Shown here one piece after another: positions 1-8,858 of a stretch of 64,000 nt of DNA; position 1 is the first letter of the stretch; each line of letters begins with the position of its first letter. A program made the position numbers and the translations under genes. The stretch comes from VRUE01 sp963774405 (GTDB lineage Bacteria > Actinomycetota > Thermoleophilia > Solirubrobacterales > 70-9), in the NCBI GenBank assembly GCA_963774405.1, contig CAVZEV010000007.1:186001-250000 (forward strand). The letters are read 5' to 3'. Under the pieces are notes generated by a model. That model had not been told where the DNA came from. It ran no database searches and saw nothing but the letters and a program-made list of their open reading frames with translations.

Positions 1-81
1 ATCGCCACGCATTATGCGGAAGTTCCGCCGAACCGCGGCCTCCCGTCGGGCGTCATACGTCCGTCTGTCGATAAGTTCATC

Positions 82-100
82 TAACTACTCAAGATAGTTA
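82..100. promoter_or_regulatory. Small AT-rich dyad upstream of the winged-helix gene
   Basis: TAACTA and TAGTTA face each other across 7 bases, 43 bases before the GTG start of the HTH gene. The surrounding bases are clearly more AT-rich than the rest of the region. An autoregulatory operator is possible, by inference from position only. The first 80 bases of the window hold no recognisable gene. Confidence 0.3.
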
Positions 101-143
101 TGCTGAAAAGAGCGTCGCAAACCAATCGGGAGGCTGGATCGCG

Positions 144-407
144 GTGACATCGAATCTCTACTCGCTCGACCCGCGTCTGGCAAAGGCGCTCTCCAACGAC
201 GTGCGCGCGCGGGCCCTCGAGCTGATCGCCGAAGGGGACAGAAGCCCGAAGCGGATCGCAGCCGAGCTGGGGCTCGATCTGCGCAGCGTCGCCTACCACG
301 TGCGGGTGCTGAAGAGGCTCGGCTGCATCGAGCTGGTCGAGACGCTGCCCCGGCGCGGCGCCGTCGAGCACGTCTACCGCGCCGCCGAGTGGGTGCTCGA
401 GGCCTGA
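144..407 (+). CDS. Small winged helix-turn-helix (ArsR-like) regulator
   Basis: An 87-residue protein made almost entirely of one winged helix-turn-helix. The stretch SPKRIAAELGLDLRSVAYHV (about residues 33-52) is the turn and recognition helix, and the wing lies near ETLPRRGAVEHVY. The start is GTG, preceded by GGGAGG about 10 bases upstream. It is a stand-alone DNA-binding domain with no sensor, as in short ArsR/MarR-type regulators. The target is unknown; the dyad at 82-100 makes autoregulation possible. The next gene converges on it from the other strand. Confidence 0.75.
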   Translation: MTSNLYSLDPRLAKALSNDVRARALELIAEGDRSPKRIAAELGLDLRSVAYHVRVLKRLGCIELVETLPRRGAVEHVYRAAEWVLEA

Positions 408-1116
408 TTCCCAATACGGGCTGGGAATTCGAACGACCACATCGTCGACCGTGGCCCCCGCGCCCTTGGCGACCTTGGCCGAGCCGAGCGAGAAGCCTGA
501 GGCGCGCCCGCTCAGTTCGCCGGCGCCGGGGTCGGAGGCTTCGCCGACCAGCTGCCCGCCGACGTAGGCCAGCAGCTTGCAGGTCCCCTTTTCTTCGCCG
601 CTGGTGACGTTGAAGGCGCGCAGGCGCAGCTGGTTCGGTTTTTCGGCGCCGCCGATTCCCGCGACCTTCTTCTCGATGTCGAGGTACTCGATCGTGCCGT
701 CGCCGAGAACCTTGCGAATCTGCGCCTTGTCGCTGCAGCGGGAAGACGGCAGCTGGTAGTGGGCACCGGCCGCCGGCGCGCAGATCGAGCGCCAGGTAGG
801 CGCGTGCGCTGCACCGCCTTCGGGCGTCGGCCTGCTGAGCAGGCGCATCGTCGCGCCGATCTCGAGGTCGCGGCCGAGCACGGGGTGCGGTAGGAGCACT
901 CGTTGGTGCGCTTGCCGATCGTGATCCGCAGGCGCCTTCGGTGCCGCCGCGGGCGCAGCGCTCACCCGAGAGCTTGACGATCTGGGCCCGCTGCGCCTTG
1001 CTCTCCATCCCGTTGCGGTAGATGCCGATCAGCGCGGCGCCGGCGGCGGCGGCGAGCGCCAGCATCGCCGCCGATCAGCGCGGCGAGGAATGGCTGTGCG
1101 AAGTCGAAGCTCTCAC
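400..1116 (-). pseudogene. Frameshifted membrane-anchored or secreted hypothetical protein
   Basis: Coding signal on the minus strand is split over all three frames. An N-terminal piece has a hydrophobic segment (MLALAAAAGAALIGIY, near 1065-1018). A middle piece reads NECSYRT followed by VLGRDLEIGATMRLL. A long C-terminal piece (about 840-400) is soluble and ends near RIPSPYWESGL. At least three single-base shifts would be needed to join them, so both ends are uncertain. It looks like a single-pass anchored extracytoplasmic protein. I do not recognise the family. Sequence error is as likely as real decay, because the neighbouring meaA gene has the same kind of defects. Confidence 0.4.
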
Positions 1117-1210
1117 GGTTCGCAGCCTAAACACAGCCCATGCGAGAAAGATGCGGCGCCGGGAGCGGTGAACGGCGTATTTCGGCCGCGGTCCAAATAT
1201 CATTGAGGGG

Positions 1211-3210
1211 ATGAGCGAGCACCGACTTCCCGAGCGCGACCGTCCCTGGGTGATGCGCACCTACGCCGGGCATTCCGACGCCAAGCGCTCCAACGAGCTC
1301 TACCGCGGCAACCTCGCCAAGGGCCAGACCGGCCTCTCGATCGCCTTCGACCTCCCGACCCAGACCGGCTACGACCCCGACCACGTCCTCGCCCGCGGCG
1401 AGGTCGGCAAGGTCGGCGTCTCGATCGCCCACAAGGGCGACATGCACCAGCTGCTCGACCGGATCCCGCTCGACGAGATGAACACCTCGATGACGATCAA
1501 CGCCACCGCCGCCTGGCTGCTCGGCCTCTACGTCACCGTCGCCGAGGAGAACGGGGTCGAGCGCGCCGCAGCTCAAGGGGACGACCCAGAACGACATCAT
1601 CAAGGAGTACCTCTCGCGCGGCACCTACGCCTTCCCGCCCGAGCCCTCGATGCGGCTGATCGCCGACATGGTCGCCTTCACCGTCAACGAGGTGCCGAAG
1701 CTGGAACCCGACCAACATCTGCAGCTACCACCTGCAGGAGGCCGGGGCGACGCCGGTGCAGGAGATCGCCTACGCGCTCTGCACCGGGATCGCCGTGCTC
1801 GACGAGGTCAAAGCGCGCGGCCAGGTCGCCGAGGCGGACTTCCCCAAGGTCTTCGGCCGCATCTCCTTCTTCGTCAACGCCGGCATCAGGCTGATCGAGG
1901 AGATCGCGCAAGCTGCGGGCGATGGGCGCGGCTCTGGAACGAGATCGGCCGCCGAGCGCTACGGCGTCACCGACGAGAAGATGCTGCGCTTCCGCTACGG
2001 CGTCCAGGTCAACTCGCTCGGCCTGACCGAGGCCCAGCCGGAGAACAACATCCAGCGGATCGTGCTCGAGGCGCTCGCGGTGACGCTCAGCCGCGACGCC
2101 CGCGCCCGCGCCCTGCAGCTGCCGGCCTGGAACGAGGCGATGGGCCTGCCCCGCCCCTGGGACCAGCAGTGGAGCCTGCGCATCCAGCAGGTGCTGGCCA
2201 ACGAGACCGACCTGCTCGAGTACCCCGACATCTTCGAGGGCTCGCTGGTGATGGACGGGCTGGTGGACGAGCTGATCGAGGGCGCCCGGGCCGAGATGGC
2301 CGTGGTCGAGGAGCACGGCGGCGCCGTCGCCGCGGTCCCCTACATGAAGGCCCGCCTGGTCGAGTCCCACCGCGAGCGGGTTGCCCGGATCGAGTCCGGC
2401 GAGCAGAAGGTGATCGGCCAGAACAGCTACACCGAGAGCGAGGACTCGCCGCTGACCGCGGGCGCCGACGGCGGCATCCTCACCCCTGACCCCGAGGTCG
2501 AGCGCGAGCGGGTCGAGGCGCTTGAGGCCTGGAAGAGCGAGCGCGACGAGGGCGCCGTGCAGGCCGCGCTGAAGGAGCTCGGCAGCGTCGCCGCCAACGA
2601 CTCGCAGAACATCATGCCCGCGACGATCGCCGCTGCCAAGGCCGGCGCGACGACCGGCGAGTGGGCCGAAGTGCTGCGCGAGGCCTTCGGCGCCTACCGC
2701 GGCCCGACCGGCGTCAGCGGCGCCGCCCCGGCCGCCGACCGCGAGCAGCTGGAGGCGATCCGCGCCAGGGTCGACGAGGTCTCCGAGCAGATCGGCCACC
2801 GGATCAAGATCCTGGTCGGCAAGCCCGGCCTCGACGGCCACTCCAACGGCTCCGAGCAGATCGCCCTGCGCGCCCGCGACGCCGGCATGGAGGTGATCTA
2901 CCAGGGCATCCGCCTCACCCCCGAGGAGATCGCCGAGTCCGCCCTGCAGGAGGACGTCGACGTGATCGGCCTCTCGATCCTCTCCGGTTCCCACCTCGAG
3001 CTGGTGCCCGAGGTCGTCCGCCGCCTGCGCGACGAGCAGGTCGACGCCCCGGTCGTGGCCGGCGGCATCATCCCCCCCGCCGACGCCAAGCGCCTGCGCG
3101 AGGCCGGGGTCGACGGCGTCTACACGCCGAAGGACTTCGACATCAACAAGATCATGGGCGAGATCGTCGACCTGGTCGCTGAGCGGGCCGGGTCGCCTGC
3201 GGCTGCCTAA
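1211..3210 (+). CDS. meaA: Ethylmalonyl-CoA mutase (MeaA type), five single-base shifts
   Basis: B12-dependent mutase converting ethylmalonyl-CoA to methylsuccinyl-CoA in the ethylmalonyl-CoA pathway. The catalytic part has RTYAGHSDAKRSNELYR, FDLPTQTGYDPDH, NICSYHLQEAGATPVQEIAYA and RPWDQQWSLRIQQVLA. The C-terminal cobalamin domain has KPGLDGHSNG (about residue 535), the DxHxxG base-off motif. These stretches resemble actinobacterial MeaA more than methylmalonyl-CoA mutase. The start ATG follows TTGAGGGG. The reading frame needs removal of one base near 1568, 1701, 1909, 1925 and 1951. After that the length is 665 codons, as expected. The intact conserved motifs around each shift point to sequence error. 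A methylmalonyl-CoA mutase role is less likely but not excluded. Confidence 0.85.
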
Positions 3211-3273
3211 CGCTTACGCGCAGCTTTTCGCCATATTTTGTGTTTTAAGCGCGTTTAATCTACGCTGGAGCGC

Positions 3274-4779
3274 GTGTCCCCGACTCTTACGCGCGGATTT
3301 TCCCCCGGCGGCGAGCCCGAGGTCTTCGCCAGCACGACCGAGACGTCGGCTGCGATTCGGCGCGAAGTCGCGGCCGGCCGCGCCCGCAAGCTCTCCGGGC
3401 GACTCTACACGCGCGATACCGAGACCCCACTGGGGCAGATAGCCCGCCGCAACTGGACTCGGATCGCCGCCCACCACTTCCCCGGCGCCGTGGTCGTCGA
3501 CCGCAGCGCCTTCGAAGCAAAGCCATCCCCCGATGGATCGCTCTTCCTGGATGCCGGACCGGCCTACGCCGGGCGTCGGCCCATTCGCCTGCCCGGTCTG
3601 AGCCTGCGCCCACGCAGGGGCCCGGGCCCGGTCGCGGGCGACATGCCCCACATGGACGGACTTCACTTCTCCAGCCGAGCCCGGGCGATGCTCGACAACA
3701 TGCGGCCCTCGCGCGCCCGCGGGGGCATCTCCCGCACGCTCTCCCAGGCCGAGATCGAGGGCGAGCTGACCCGGATCGCGGCCCTGCGCGGCGTGTCTGC
3801 GCTCAACGAGCTGCGCGAACAGACCCGCGAGGTCGCGGTCGCGCTCGACGCCGGCGGGCAGATGAAGGCGTTCGACGAGCTGCTTGGCGCTGTGCTCGGC
3901 ACCCGGGAAGCGTCTCTGGAGACGCCGGCCGGACGCGCGGCCCAGGCCGGCGCCGGGTTCGACGCGCGCCGAATCGAGCTCTTCGAGGAACTGCAGGCGG
4001 CGTTGCTGAGACACCCGCTCCCCGACCGCCCAGAGCAACCCGACTCCTTTCCGGCGCTCTCCTTCATCGAGGCCTACTTCTCCAACTGGATCGAGGGGAC
4101 CGAGTTCGAGCTGAGCGAGGCGGAAGAGATCGTCTTCGGGCGCACAATCCCCGAGGGACGCTTCGAGGACGCGCACGACGTGCTCGGCACCTTCGAGCTC
4201 GTCAACGATCCGCTGCGGCGGCGACAGCTTCCGGCCAGCGCCGAGGAGCTGCTCGACTTGCTGCGCTCCCACCACGCGTTAATGCTGGAGCGGCGACCCA
4301 ATGCCGTGCCGGGCAGCTTCAAGATCCGCGGCAACCAGGCCGGGGGAACGACCTTCGTCCATCCGGACCTGGTCAACGGCACGCTGGTAGAGGGATACCG
4401 CTTCTACGCTGCGCTGCCGCCCGGCCTGGCCAGAGCGATCTTCATGATGTTCCTCGTCGCCGAGGTCCACCCGTTCACCGACGGAAACGGCCGCGTCGGC
4501 CGGGTGCTGATGAACGCCGCTCTCAGTGCAGAGAACCAGCAGCGCATTGTGATTCCGCTCTCCTATCGCGAGGAGTACCTGCAGGGGCTGCGCGCTCTCT
4601 CGCGCGGTGGAAACCCAAAACCGCTGATCCGCGTGCTCGATTTTGCCCAGGAATACGCCGCGGCGATCGACTGGAGCGACCTGAAGCGGGCCGAGCGGAT
4701 GCTCGAGGAAAGCAACGCCTTCGTCACGCCAGATCTGGCTGATGACCCGAGACTGCGACTGCGGGTACCGGGGCAATGA
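3274..4779 (+). CDS. Fic-domain protein with AbiEi-like N-terminus
   Basis: A 501-residue protein. The Fic core motif HPFTDGNGRVGR lies at about residues 400-411, the catalytic loop that usually transfers AMP to target hydroxyls. SNWIEG at about 270 fits the (S/T)xxxE(G/N) inhibitory helix, so it is probably an autoinhibited Fic protein. The first 130 residues look like the winged-helix N-terminal part of AbiEi-type antitoxins (REVAAGRARKLSGRLYTRD). That similarity is judged by eye. The start is GTG after TGGAG. The 63-base gap upstream is AT-rich (TTTTGTGTTTTAAGC) and probably holds the promoter. Its stop codon overlaps the ATG of lhgO by 4 bases, so the two are probably co-translated. The target is unknown. 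Confidence 0.85.
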   Translation: MSPTLTRGFSPGGEPEVFASTTETSAAIRREVAAGRARKLSGRLYTRDTETPLGQIARRNWTRIAAHHFPGAVVVDRSAFEAKPSPDGSLFLDAGPAYAGRRPIRLPGLSLRPRRGPGPVAGDMPHMDGLHFSSRARAMLDNMRPSRARGGISRTLSQAEIEGELTRIAALRGVSALNELREQTREVAVALDAGGQMKAFDELLGAVLGTREASLETPAGRAAQAGAGFDARRIELFEELQAALLRHPLPDRPEQPDSFPALSFIEAYFSNWIEGTEFELSEAEEIVFGRTIPEGRFEDAHDVLGTFELVNDPLRRRQLPASAEELLDLLRSHHALMLERRPNAVPGSFKIRGNQAGGTTFVHPDLVNGTLVEGYRFYAALPPGLARAIFMMFLVAEVHPFTDGNGRVGRVLMNAALSAENQQRIVIPLSYREEYLQGLRALSRGGNPKPLIRVLDFAQEYAAAIDWSDLKRAERMLEESNAFVTPDLADDPRLRLRVPGQ

Positions 4780-6005
4780 CCGCGATCCCGCCCAACCCCC
4801 CGCGCGAGTGCGACGTCGCCGTCGTCGGCGGCGGGATCCTCGGGCTGGCCGTGGCCCGAGAGCTGCTGGCTCGCCGTCCGGGCGCGCGGCTCTGCGTGCT
4901 CGAGGCGGAGGACCGGGTCGGCCAGCACCAGACAGGGCGCTCGAGCGGCGTGATCCATGCCGGCATCTACTACGAGCCCGGCTCGCTGAAGGCGCGGCTC
5001 TGCGTCGAAGGGGCGCGCGAGCTCTACGCGTACTGCGAGGAGCGCGGGGTGGCTTTCGAGCGCGCGGGCAAGCTGGTCCTTGCCGCCGACGAGGGTGAGC
5101 TGGAGCCGCTCGACGAGCTCGAGCGGCGCGGGCGGGCAAATGGGGTGCCGGGCCTGCGGTGCCTGGCGGGCGAGGAGATCGCCGAGGTCGAGCCGGCTGC
5201 TCGCGGGGTCGCCGCGCTGCACTCGCCGAACACCGGCGTTGTCGACTTCGTCGCGGTCGCCGAGTCCTACGCCGCTGACGTGCGGGCGGGCGGCGGCACC
5301 GTCCATCTCGGCGCGGCGGTGCGTGGCGTCACGCCGGGGCCGGGCCGCATTGAGATCCGCCACGCGCTCGGCGCCACCGCCGCCTCCGCCGCCGTCTTCT
5401 GCGCCGGGCTGCAGTCGGACCGGCTGGCGGTCGCCTGCGGGGCGCCGGCCGACCCGCGCATCGTCCCCTTCCGCGGCGCCTACCTGCGACTGCCGGCGGC
5501 GGCCGCCGAGCTGGTGCGCGCCAACGTCTACCCGGTGCCGGACCCCGAGCTGCCCTTCCTCGGCGCCCACCTGACGCGCACGCTCGACGGTCGCCTGCTG
5601 GTCGGTCCGAGCGCCCTGCTCTCGCCGGCGCGCGACGCCTACCGCCTGGCGACGCTGCGGCCGCGCGACCTGGCCGCGACGCTGGCCTGGCCGGGGACCT
5701 GGCGGATGGCCGCCCGTCACCGGCGCGCCGCGGCGCAGGAGCTGCGCCACGCGCTGAGCAAGCGCTCCTTCCTCGCCGAGGCCGCGCGCCTCGTCCCCGC
5801 GCTGCGCGGCGTCAAGCCGCGGCGAGGGCCGGCCGGGATCCGCGCCCAGGCCCTCGCCCGCGACGGCAAGCTGGTCGACGACTTCGTCGTCCACCGCACC
5901 GAGCGGGCGATCCACGTCCGCAACGCGCCCTCGCCCGCGGCGACCTCCTCGCTTGCCCTGGCGCGGCTGATCGCCGACGAGCTGGACGCGCTCGGGGCCG
6001 CATGA
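4776..6005 (+). CDS. lhgO: L-2-hydroxyglutarate oxidase family FAD enzyme
   Basis: A 409-residue FAD-dependent oxidoreductase of the DAO fold. The dinucleotide-binding motif VAVVGGGILGLAVAREL is at about residues 14-30. GQHQTGRSSGVIHAGIYYEPGS, split as GQHQTGRSS then GVIHAGIYY, is characteristic of LhgO/YgaF. It should oxidise L-2-hydroxyglutarate to 2-oxoglutarate and feed electrons to the respiratory chain. It also carries SPNTGVVDF and a C-terminal KPRRGPAGIRAQ block. Its ATG overlaps the stop of the Fic gene. A broader 2-hydroxyacid substrate range is possible. Confidence 0.88.
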   Translation: MTAIPPNPPRECDVAVVGGGILGLAVARELLARRPGARLCVLEAEDRVGQHQTGRSSGVIHAGIYYEPGSLKARLCVEGARELYAYCEERGVAFERAGKLVLAADEGELEPLDELERRGRANGVPGLRCLAGEEIAEVEPAARGVAALHSPNTGVVDFVAVAESYAADVRAGGGTVHLGAAVRGVTPGPGRIEIRHALGATAASAAVFCAGLQSDRLAVACGAPADPRIVPFRGAYLRLPAAAAELVRANVYPVPDPELPFLGAHLTRTLDGRLLVGPSALLSPARDAYRLATLRPRDLAATLAWPGTWRMAARHRRAAAQELRHALSKRSFLAEAARLVPALRGVKPRRGPAGIRAQALARDGKLVDDFVVHRTERAIHVRNAPSPAATSSLALARLIADELDALGAA

Positions 6006-6039
6006 CGCGCCCGCGCCGCCGACGCGCGACAATGGATCG

Positions 6040-6606
6040 ATGAGCGAGCTGAACGGAGACCGCTCGGCCTGGCTGCGTTGTTACCGCTGCTGGTCGGTGA
6101 ACCTCGAGATCCAGATCCACTACGACGCGATCCGCCGCGTCGACCCCGAGAGCGGCATGCTCGCCGAAGGTGTCGACGAGATCCAGGAGGCGCTGGTCCA
6201 GTGCGTCGACTGCATGCACGACCAGCCCCACCTGACCTTCCAGGACGACCGGGTGGTGCCGATCGAGGACCGCTGGGAGCGGATGGTCGCCGGCACCCCC
6301 TGGGTCGCCTCCTGCACGGTGCGCGTAGACCAGGAACGGATCGAGAGCTGCTCCGGCCCCGAAGCGGCGGAGTTCCTCACCTACGGCGCCTTCGGCGAGC
6401 CCGGCGTGCGCGAGTTCTTCACCCACGTCCGCTTCCACAAGCACGACGAGGACCAGGTCGTCGTCCACGCCCTGGTCGAGCTCTACGCCCGCTCCGCCGA
6501 AGAGGCAACCGACGTCCTCGAAGCCGCCGCCCAGGGTCCGCTGGAGATCACCTCGTTGGCGGAGGAGTCACGCCCCCCCGCCCACGCCAGCGACGAGGCT
6601 CATTAG
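6040..6606 (+). CDS. Conserved hypothetical protein with paired CxxC motifs
   Basis: A 188-residue acidic soluble protein. Cysteines at 14 and 17 (CYRC) and at 55 and 58 (CVDC) could form one zinc ribbon. The rest is rich in charged residues and has no membrane segment. It begins 35 bases after lhgO. Its stop codon abuts the stop of the convergent mesaconyl-CoA hydratase gene with no intervening base. I do not recognise a family and assign no function. Confidence 0.7.
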   Translation: MSELNGDRSAWLRCYRCWSVNLEIQIHYDAIRRVDPESGMLAEGVDEIQEALVQCVDCMHDQPHLTFQDDRVVPIEDRWERMVAGTPWVASCTVRVDQERIESCSGPEAAEFLTYGAFGEPGVREFFTHVRFHKHDEDQVVVHALVELYARSAEEATDVLEAAAQGPLEITSLAEESRPPAHASDEAH

Positions 6607-7125
6607 CTACTCGCCGGGAGTCTTTCGCGGCACCAGCACCAGGCGCTTGAACTCGGCGACGAGGACGCCGTCCTGGTTGAGCACGCGGGTGTGGACCTTG
6701 ACGACGCCGCGGTCGGGCTTCGATTTCGAGGGCTTGACCTCGAGCACCTCGGTCTCGCAGAAGAGGGTGTCGCCGTGGAAGACCGGGTTGGGGTGGCTGA
6801 GGTCTTCGGTCGCCAGGTTGGCGATCGCCTTGCCGGAGACGTCGGAGACCGACATGCCCAGGGCGAGCGAGTAGACGAGCGGGCCGACGACGACGTTGCG
6901 GCCCTGCTGCGAACCGGCCGCGTAGACGTCGTTGAGGTGCAGTGGGTGGTGGTTCATCGTGATCAGGCAGAAGAGGTGGTCGTCTGACTCGGTCACCGTC
7001 TTCGCCGGCCAGTGCTTGTAGACGGCGCCGACCTCGAACTCCTCGAGGTAGCGGCCGTAGGCGTGGGCGCCGGACGCCTCGCGCTCGGCCTGGTCGGTGG
7101 TCAGCTCGTAAGTCTGCTCGCTCAT
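6607..7125 (-). CDS. mch: MaoC-like hydratase, probable mesaconyl-CoA hydratase
   Basis: A 172-residue single hot-dog protein of the MaoC dehydratase class. DDHLFCLITMNHHPLHLN (about residues 48-65) holds the catalytic Asp/His region, followed by GRNVVVGPLVYSLALGMSV. Actinobacterial EMC clusters carry a MaoC protein of this size beside meaA and mcl. There it hydrates mesaconyl-C1-CoA to beta-methylmalyl-CoA. That assignment is inferred from family and from three other candidate EMC genes in this window. A general enoyl-CoA hydratase is the alternative. It diverges from the UDP-sugar dehydrogenase across 91 bases. Confidence 0.75.
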   Translation of the reverse strand: MSEQTYELTTDQAEREASGAHAYGRYLEEFEVGAVYKHWPAKTVTESDDHLFCLITMNHHPLHLNDVYAAGSQQGRNVVVGPLVYSLALGMSVSDVSGKAIANLATEDLSHPNPVFHGDTLFCETEVLEVKPSKSKPDRGVVKVHTRVLNQDGVLVAEFKRLVLVPRKTPGE

Positions 7126-7216
7126 TCTCGGTTTCTTCTCCTGTCGGGTTGGCGGCGCGGCATGCTACCGACAGAGTCCCGGAGTCGCCCGGCGGGCGAG
7201 AATAGACTCCCGCCGC

Positions 7217-8464
7217 ATGAGGATCGGCATCATCGGACTCGGCTACGTCGGCCTGCCGCTCGCGGTCGCCTTCGCCGAGGCGGGCCACGAGGTGATCGGG
7301 CTGGACTCCGACGCCGCCAAGGTGCAGAGCCTCGAGCGCGGCGAGAGCTACGTCGAGGACATCCCGAGCAGCGCGCTTGCGGCGCTCGGCGATCGCCTCA
7401 GGCCGACCGGCGAGCACGCCGACCTCGCCTCCTGCGAGGCGGTGATCATCTGCGTGCCGACGCCGCTGAGCGGCTCGCGCGAGCCCGACCTCAGCTACCT
7501 GCTCGACGCCGGAGCGGCGCTCGCCGAGGTCCTGCGCCCGGGGCAGCTGGTCGTGCTCGAGTCGACGACGTACCCGGGCACGACGCGCGAGCGGCTGGCG
7601 CCGATCCTGGAGCGCGCCGGACTCACCGCCGGCAGCGACTTCCACCTCGCCTTTTCGCCGGAGCGGATCGACCCCGGGCGCACCGACTACACCGTGCGGA
7701 CGACGCCGAAGCTGGTCGGCGGGCTGACCGAGGCCTGCTCGGAGCGCGCCCGCGAGCTCTACGAACTGGTCTGCGACGAGGTGATCGTCCTCTCCGGCCC
7801 CGAGGCGGCCGAGCTCTCCAAGCTCCTGGAGAACATCTTCCGCTCGGTCAACATCGCCTTCGTCAACGAGCTGGCCCAGCTCTGCGACCGGCTCAAGATC
7901 GACGTCTGGGAGGTGATCGACGCCGCCTCGACCAAGCCCTTCGGCTTCATGCGCTTCGAGCCCGGGCCGGGGATGGGCGGCCACTGCCTGCCGATCGACC
8001 CCTTCTACCTCGCCTTCAAGGCCCGTGAGCACGGCTTCTACCCCGAGTTCATCGAGCTCGCCGGCAAGATCAACCAGGCCCAGCCGGAGTTCTGCGCCGA
8101 GCGCATCGAGCGCGCCCTCAACGACAGCGGCAAGCCGGTCAAGGGCTCGAAGATCCTCCTGCTCGGGGTCAGCTACAAGGCCGGGGTCGGCGACACCCGC
8201 GAGTCACCGGCGCTGAAGATCGCCTCGCTGCTGCGCGATCTGGGCGGTGAGGTCTCCTACCACGACCCGCACGTGGCGGAGCTGCCCCAGCTCGGGCTGA
8301 GCTCGGTCGAGCTCGAGCCGGCGGCCGCCGAGGCGGACCTGGCGGCGATCGTCACCGCCCATCCCGGCATCGACTACGAGGCGCTGGCCGCCGCCGTGCC
8401 GGTGCTGGTCGACTTCCGCGGCGTCACCCGCGGGATCGAGGCCGAGAACCTGGTCCGGCTCTAG
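7217..8464 (+). CDS. Nucleotide-sugar dehydrogenase (UDP-GlcNAc/ManNAc type)
   Basis: A 415-residue NAD-dependent enzyme of the UDP-glucose/GDP-mannose dehydrogenase family. It has the N-terminal Rossmann motif GIIGLGYVGLPLAVAFAEAG, a FSPERIDPG block, and GMGGHCLPIDPFYL (about residue 256) with the catalytic cysteine. The C-terminal UDP-binding part has GVSYKAGVGDTRESPALKI. The SPERIDPG and GHCLPIDP features fit the WbpA/TviB/WecC group, which makes UDP-hexosaminuronic acids. That gives a likely precursor for the polysaccharide cluster starting 6 kb downstream. The exact sugar cannot be told from sequence. Confidence 0.88.
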   Translation: MRIGIIGLGYVGLPLAVAFAEAGHEVIGLDSDAAKVQSLERGESYVEDIPSSALAALGDRLRPTGEHADLASCEAVIICVPTPLSGSREPDLSYLLDAGAALAEVLRPGQLVVLESTTYPGTTRERLAPILERAGLTAGSDFHLAFSPERIDPGRTDYTVRTTPKLVGGLTEACSERARELYELVCDEVIVLSGPEAAELSKLLENIFRSVNIAFVNELAQLCDRLKIDVWEVIDAASTKPFGFMRFEPGPGMGGHCLPIDPFYLAFKAREHGFYPEFIELAGKINQAQPEFCAERIERALNDSGKPVKGSKILLLGVSYKAGVGDTRESPALKIASLLRDLGGEVSYHDPHVAELPQLGLSSVELEPAAAEADLAAIVTAHPGIDYEALAAAVPVLVDFRGVTRGIEAENLVRL

Positions 8465-8476
8465 CCCCGCCCGCGC

Positions 8477-8839
8477 TCAGTGGGCCTTTTTGAGCCGGGC
8501 GCGTTCCTCTTGGCGTTCGACCACCTGGGCGATCAGCTTCTTCACGTTGGAGTCGCCGCTGGCCTTGATGTGGCCGGTCTCGTAAGCCTTGCGGTAGCTG
8601 CGCACGGTGCCGTTCTCGGCCAGCTCGTTGAACTGGGGCCGGTCGATCTGGACCAGCACCCGCTCGTCCTGGGAGAGGTCCTTCTTGATCACCGGGCCGG
8701 GGACCTCGACCCGGTAGAGCTGGATGTCGTGTTTGGCCTTCAGTTCAAGCCCGAAGACCAGTTTCAGCTTCTGCAGCGCCGGCACCTCGGCCTGGAACCG
8801 CTCGACGGCGAGCTTGATCAGGTCCGGGGTCGATGCCAT
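8477..8839 (-). CDS. Conserved hypothetical, last gene of the pabB-acyl-CoA dehydrogenase operon
   Basis: A 120-residue soluble protein with a high share of charged residues and no signal or membrane segment. It starts 19 bases after the stop of the acyl-CoA dehydrogenase gene on the same strand, so it is probably co-transcribed. The C-terminal part (GHIKASGDSNVKKLIAQVV) weakly resembles the end of SCP2-like lipid-carrier domains. This is a visual impression only. No function is assigned. Confidence 0.65.
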   Translation of the reverse strand: MASTPDLIKLAVERFQAEVPALQKLKLVFGLELKAKHDIQLYRVEVPGPVIKKDLSQDERVLVQIDRPQFNELAENGTVRSYRKAYETGHIKASGDSNVKKLIAQVVERQEERARLKKAH

Positions 8840-8858
8840 CTGGTTAGCGGCGCTCCAT

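Noticed and set aside
1211..3210. meaA as a decayed pseudogene
   Set aside because: All motifs are intact between the shifts and the corrected length is normal. Sequence error is the simpler explanation.
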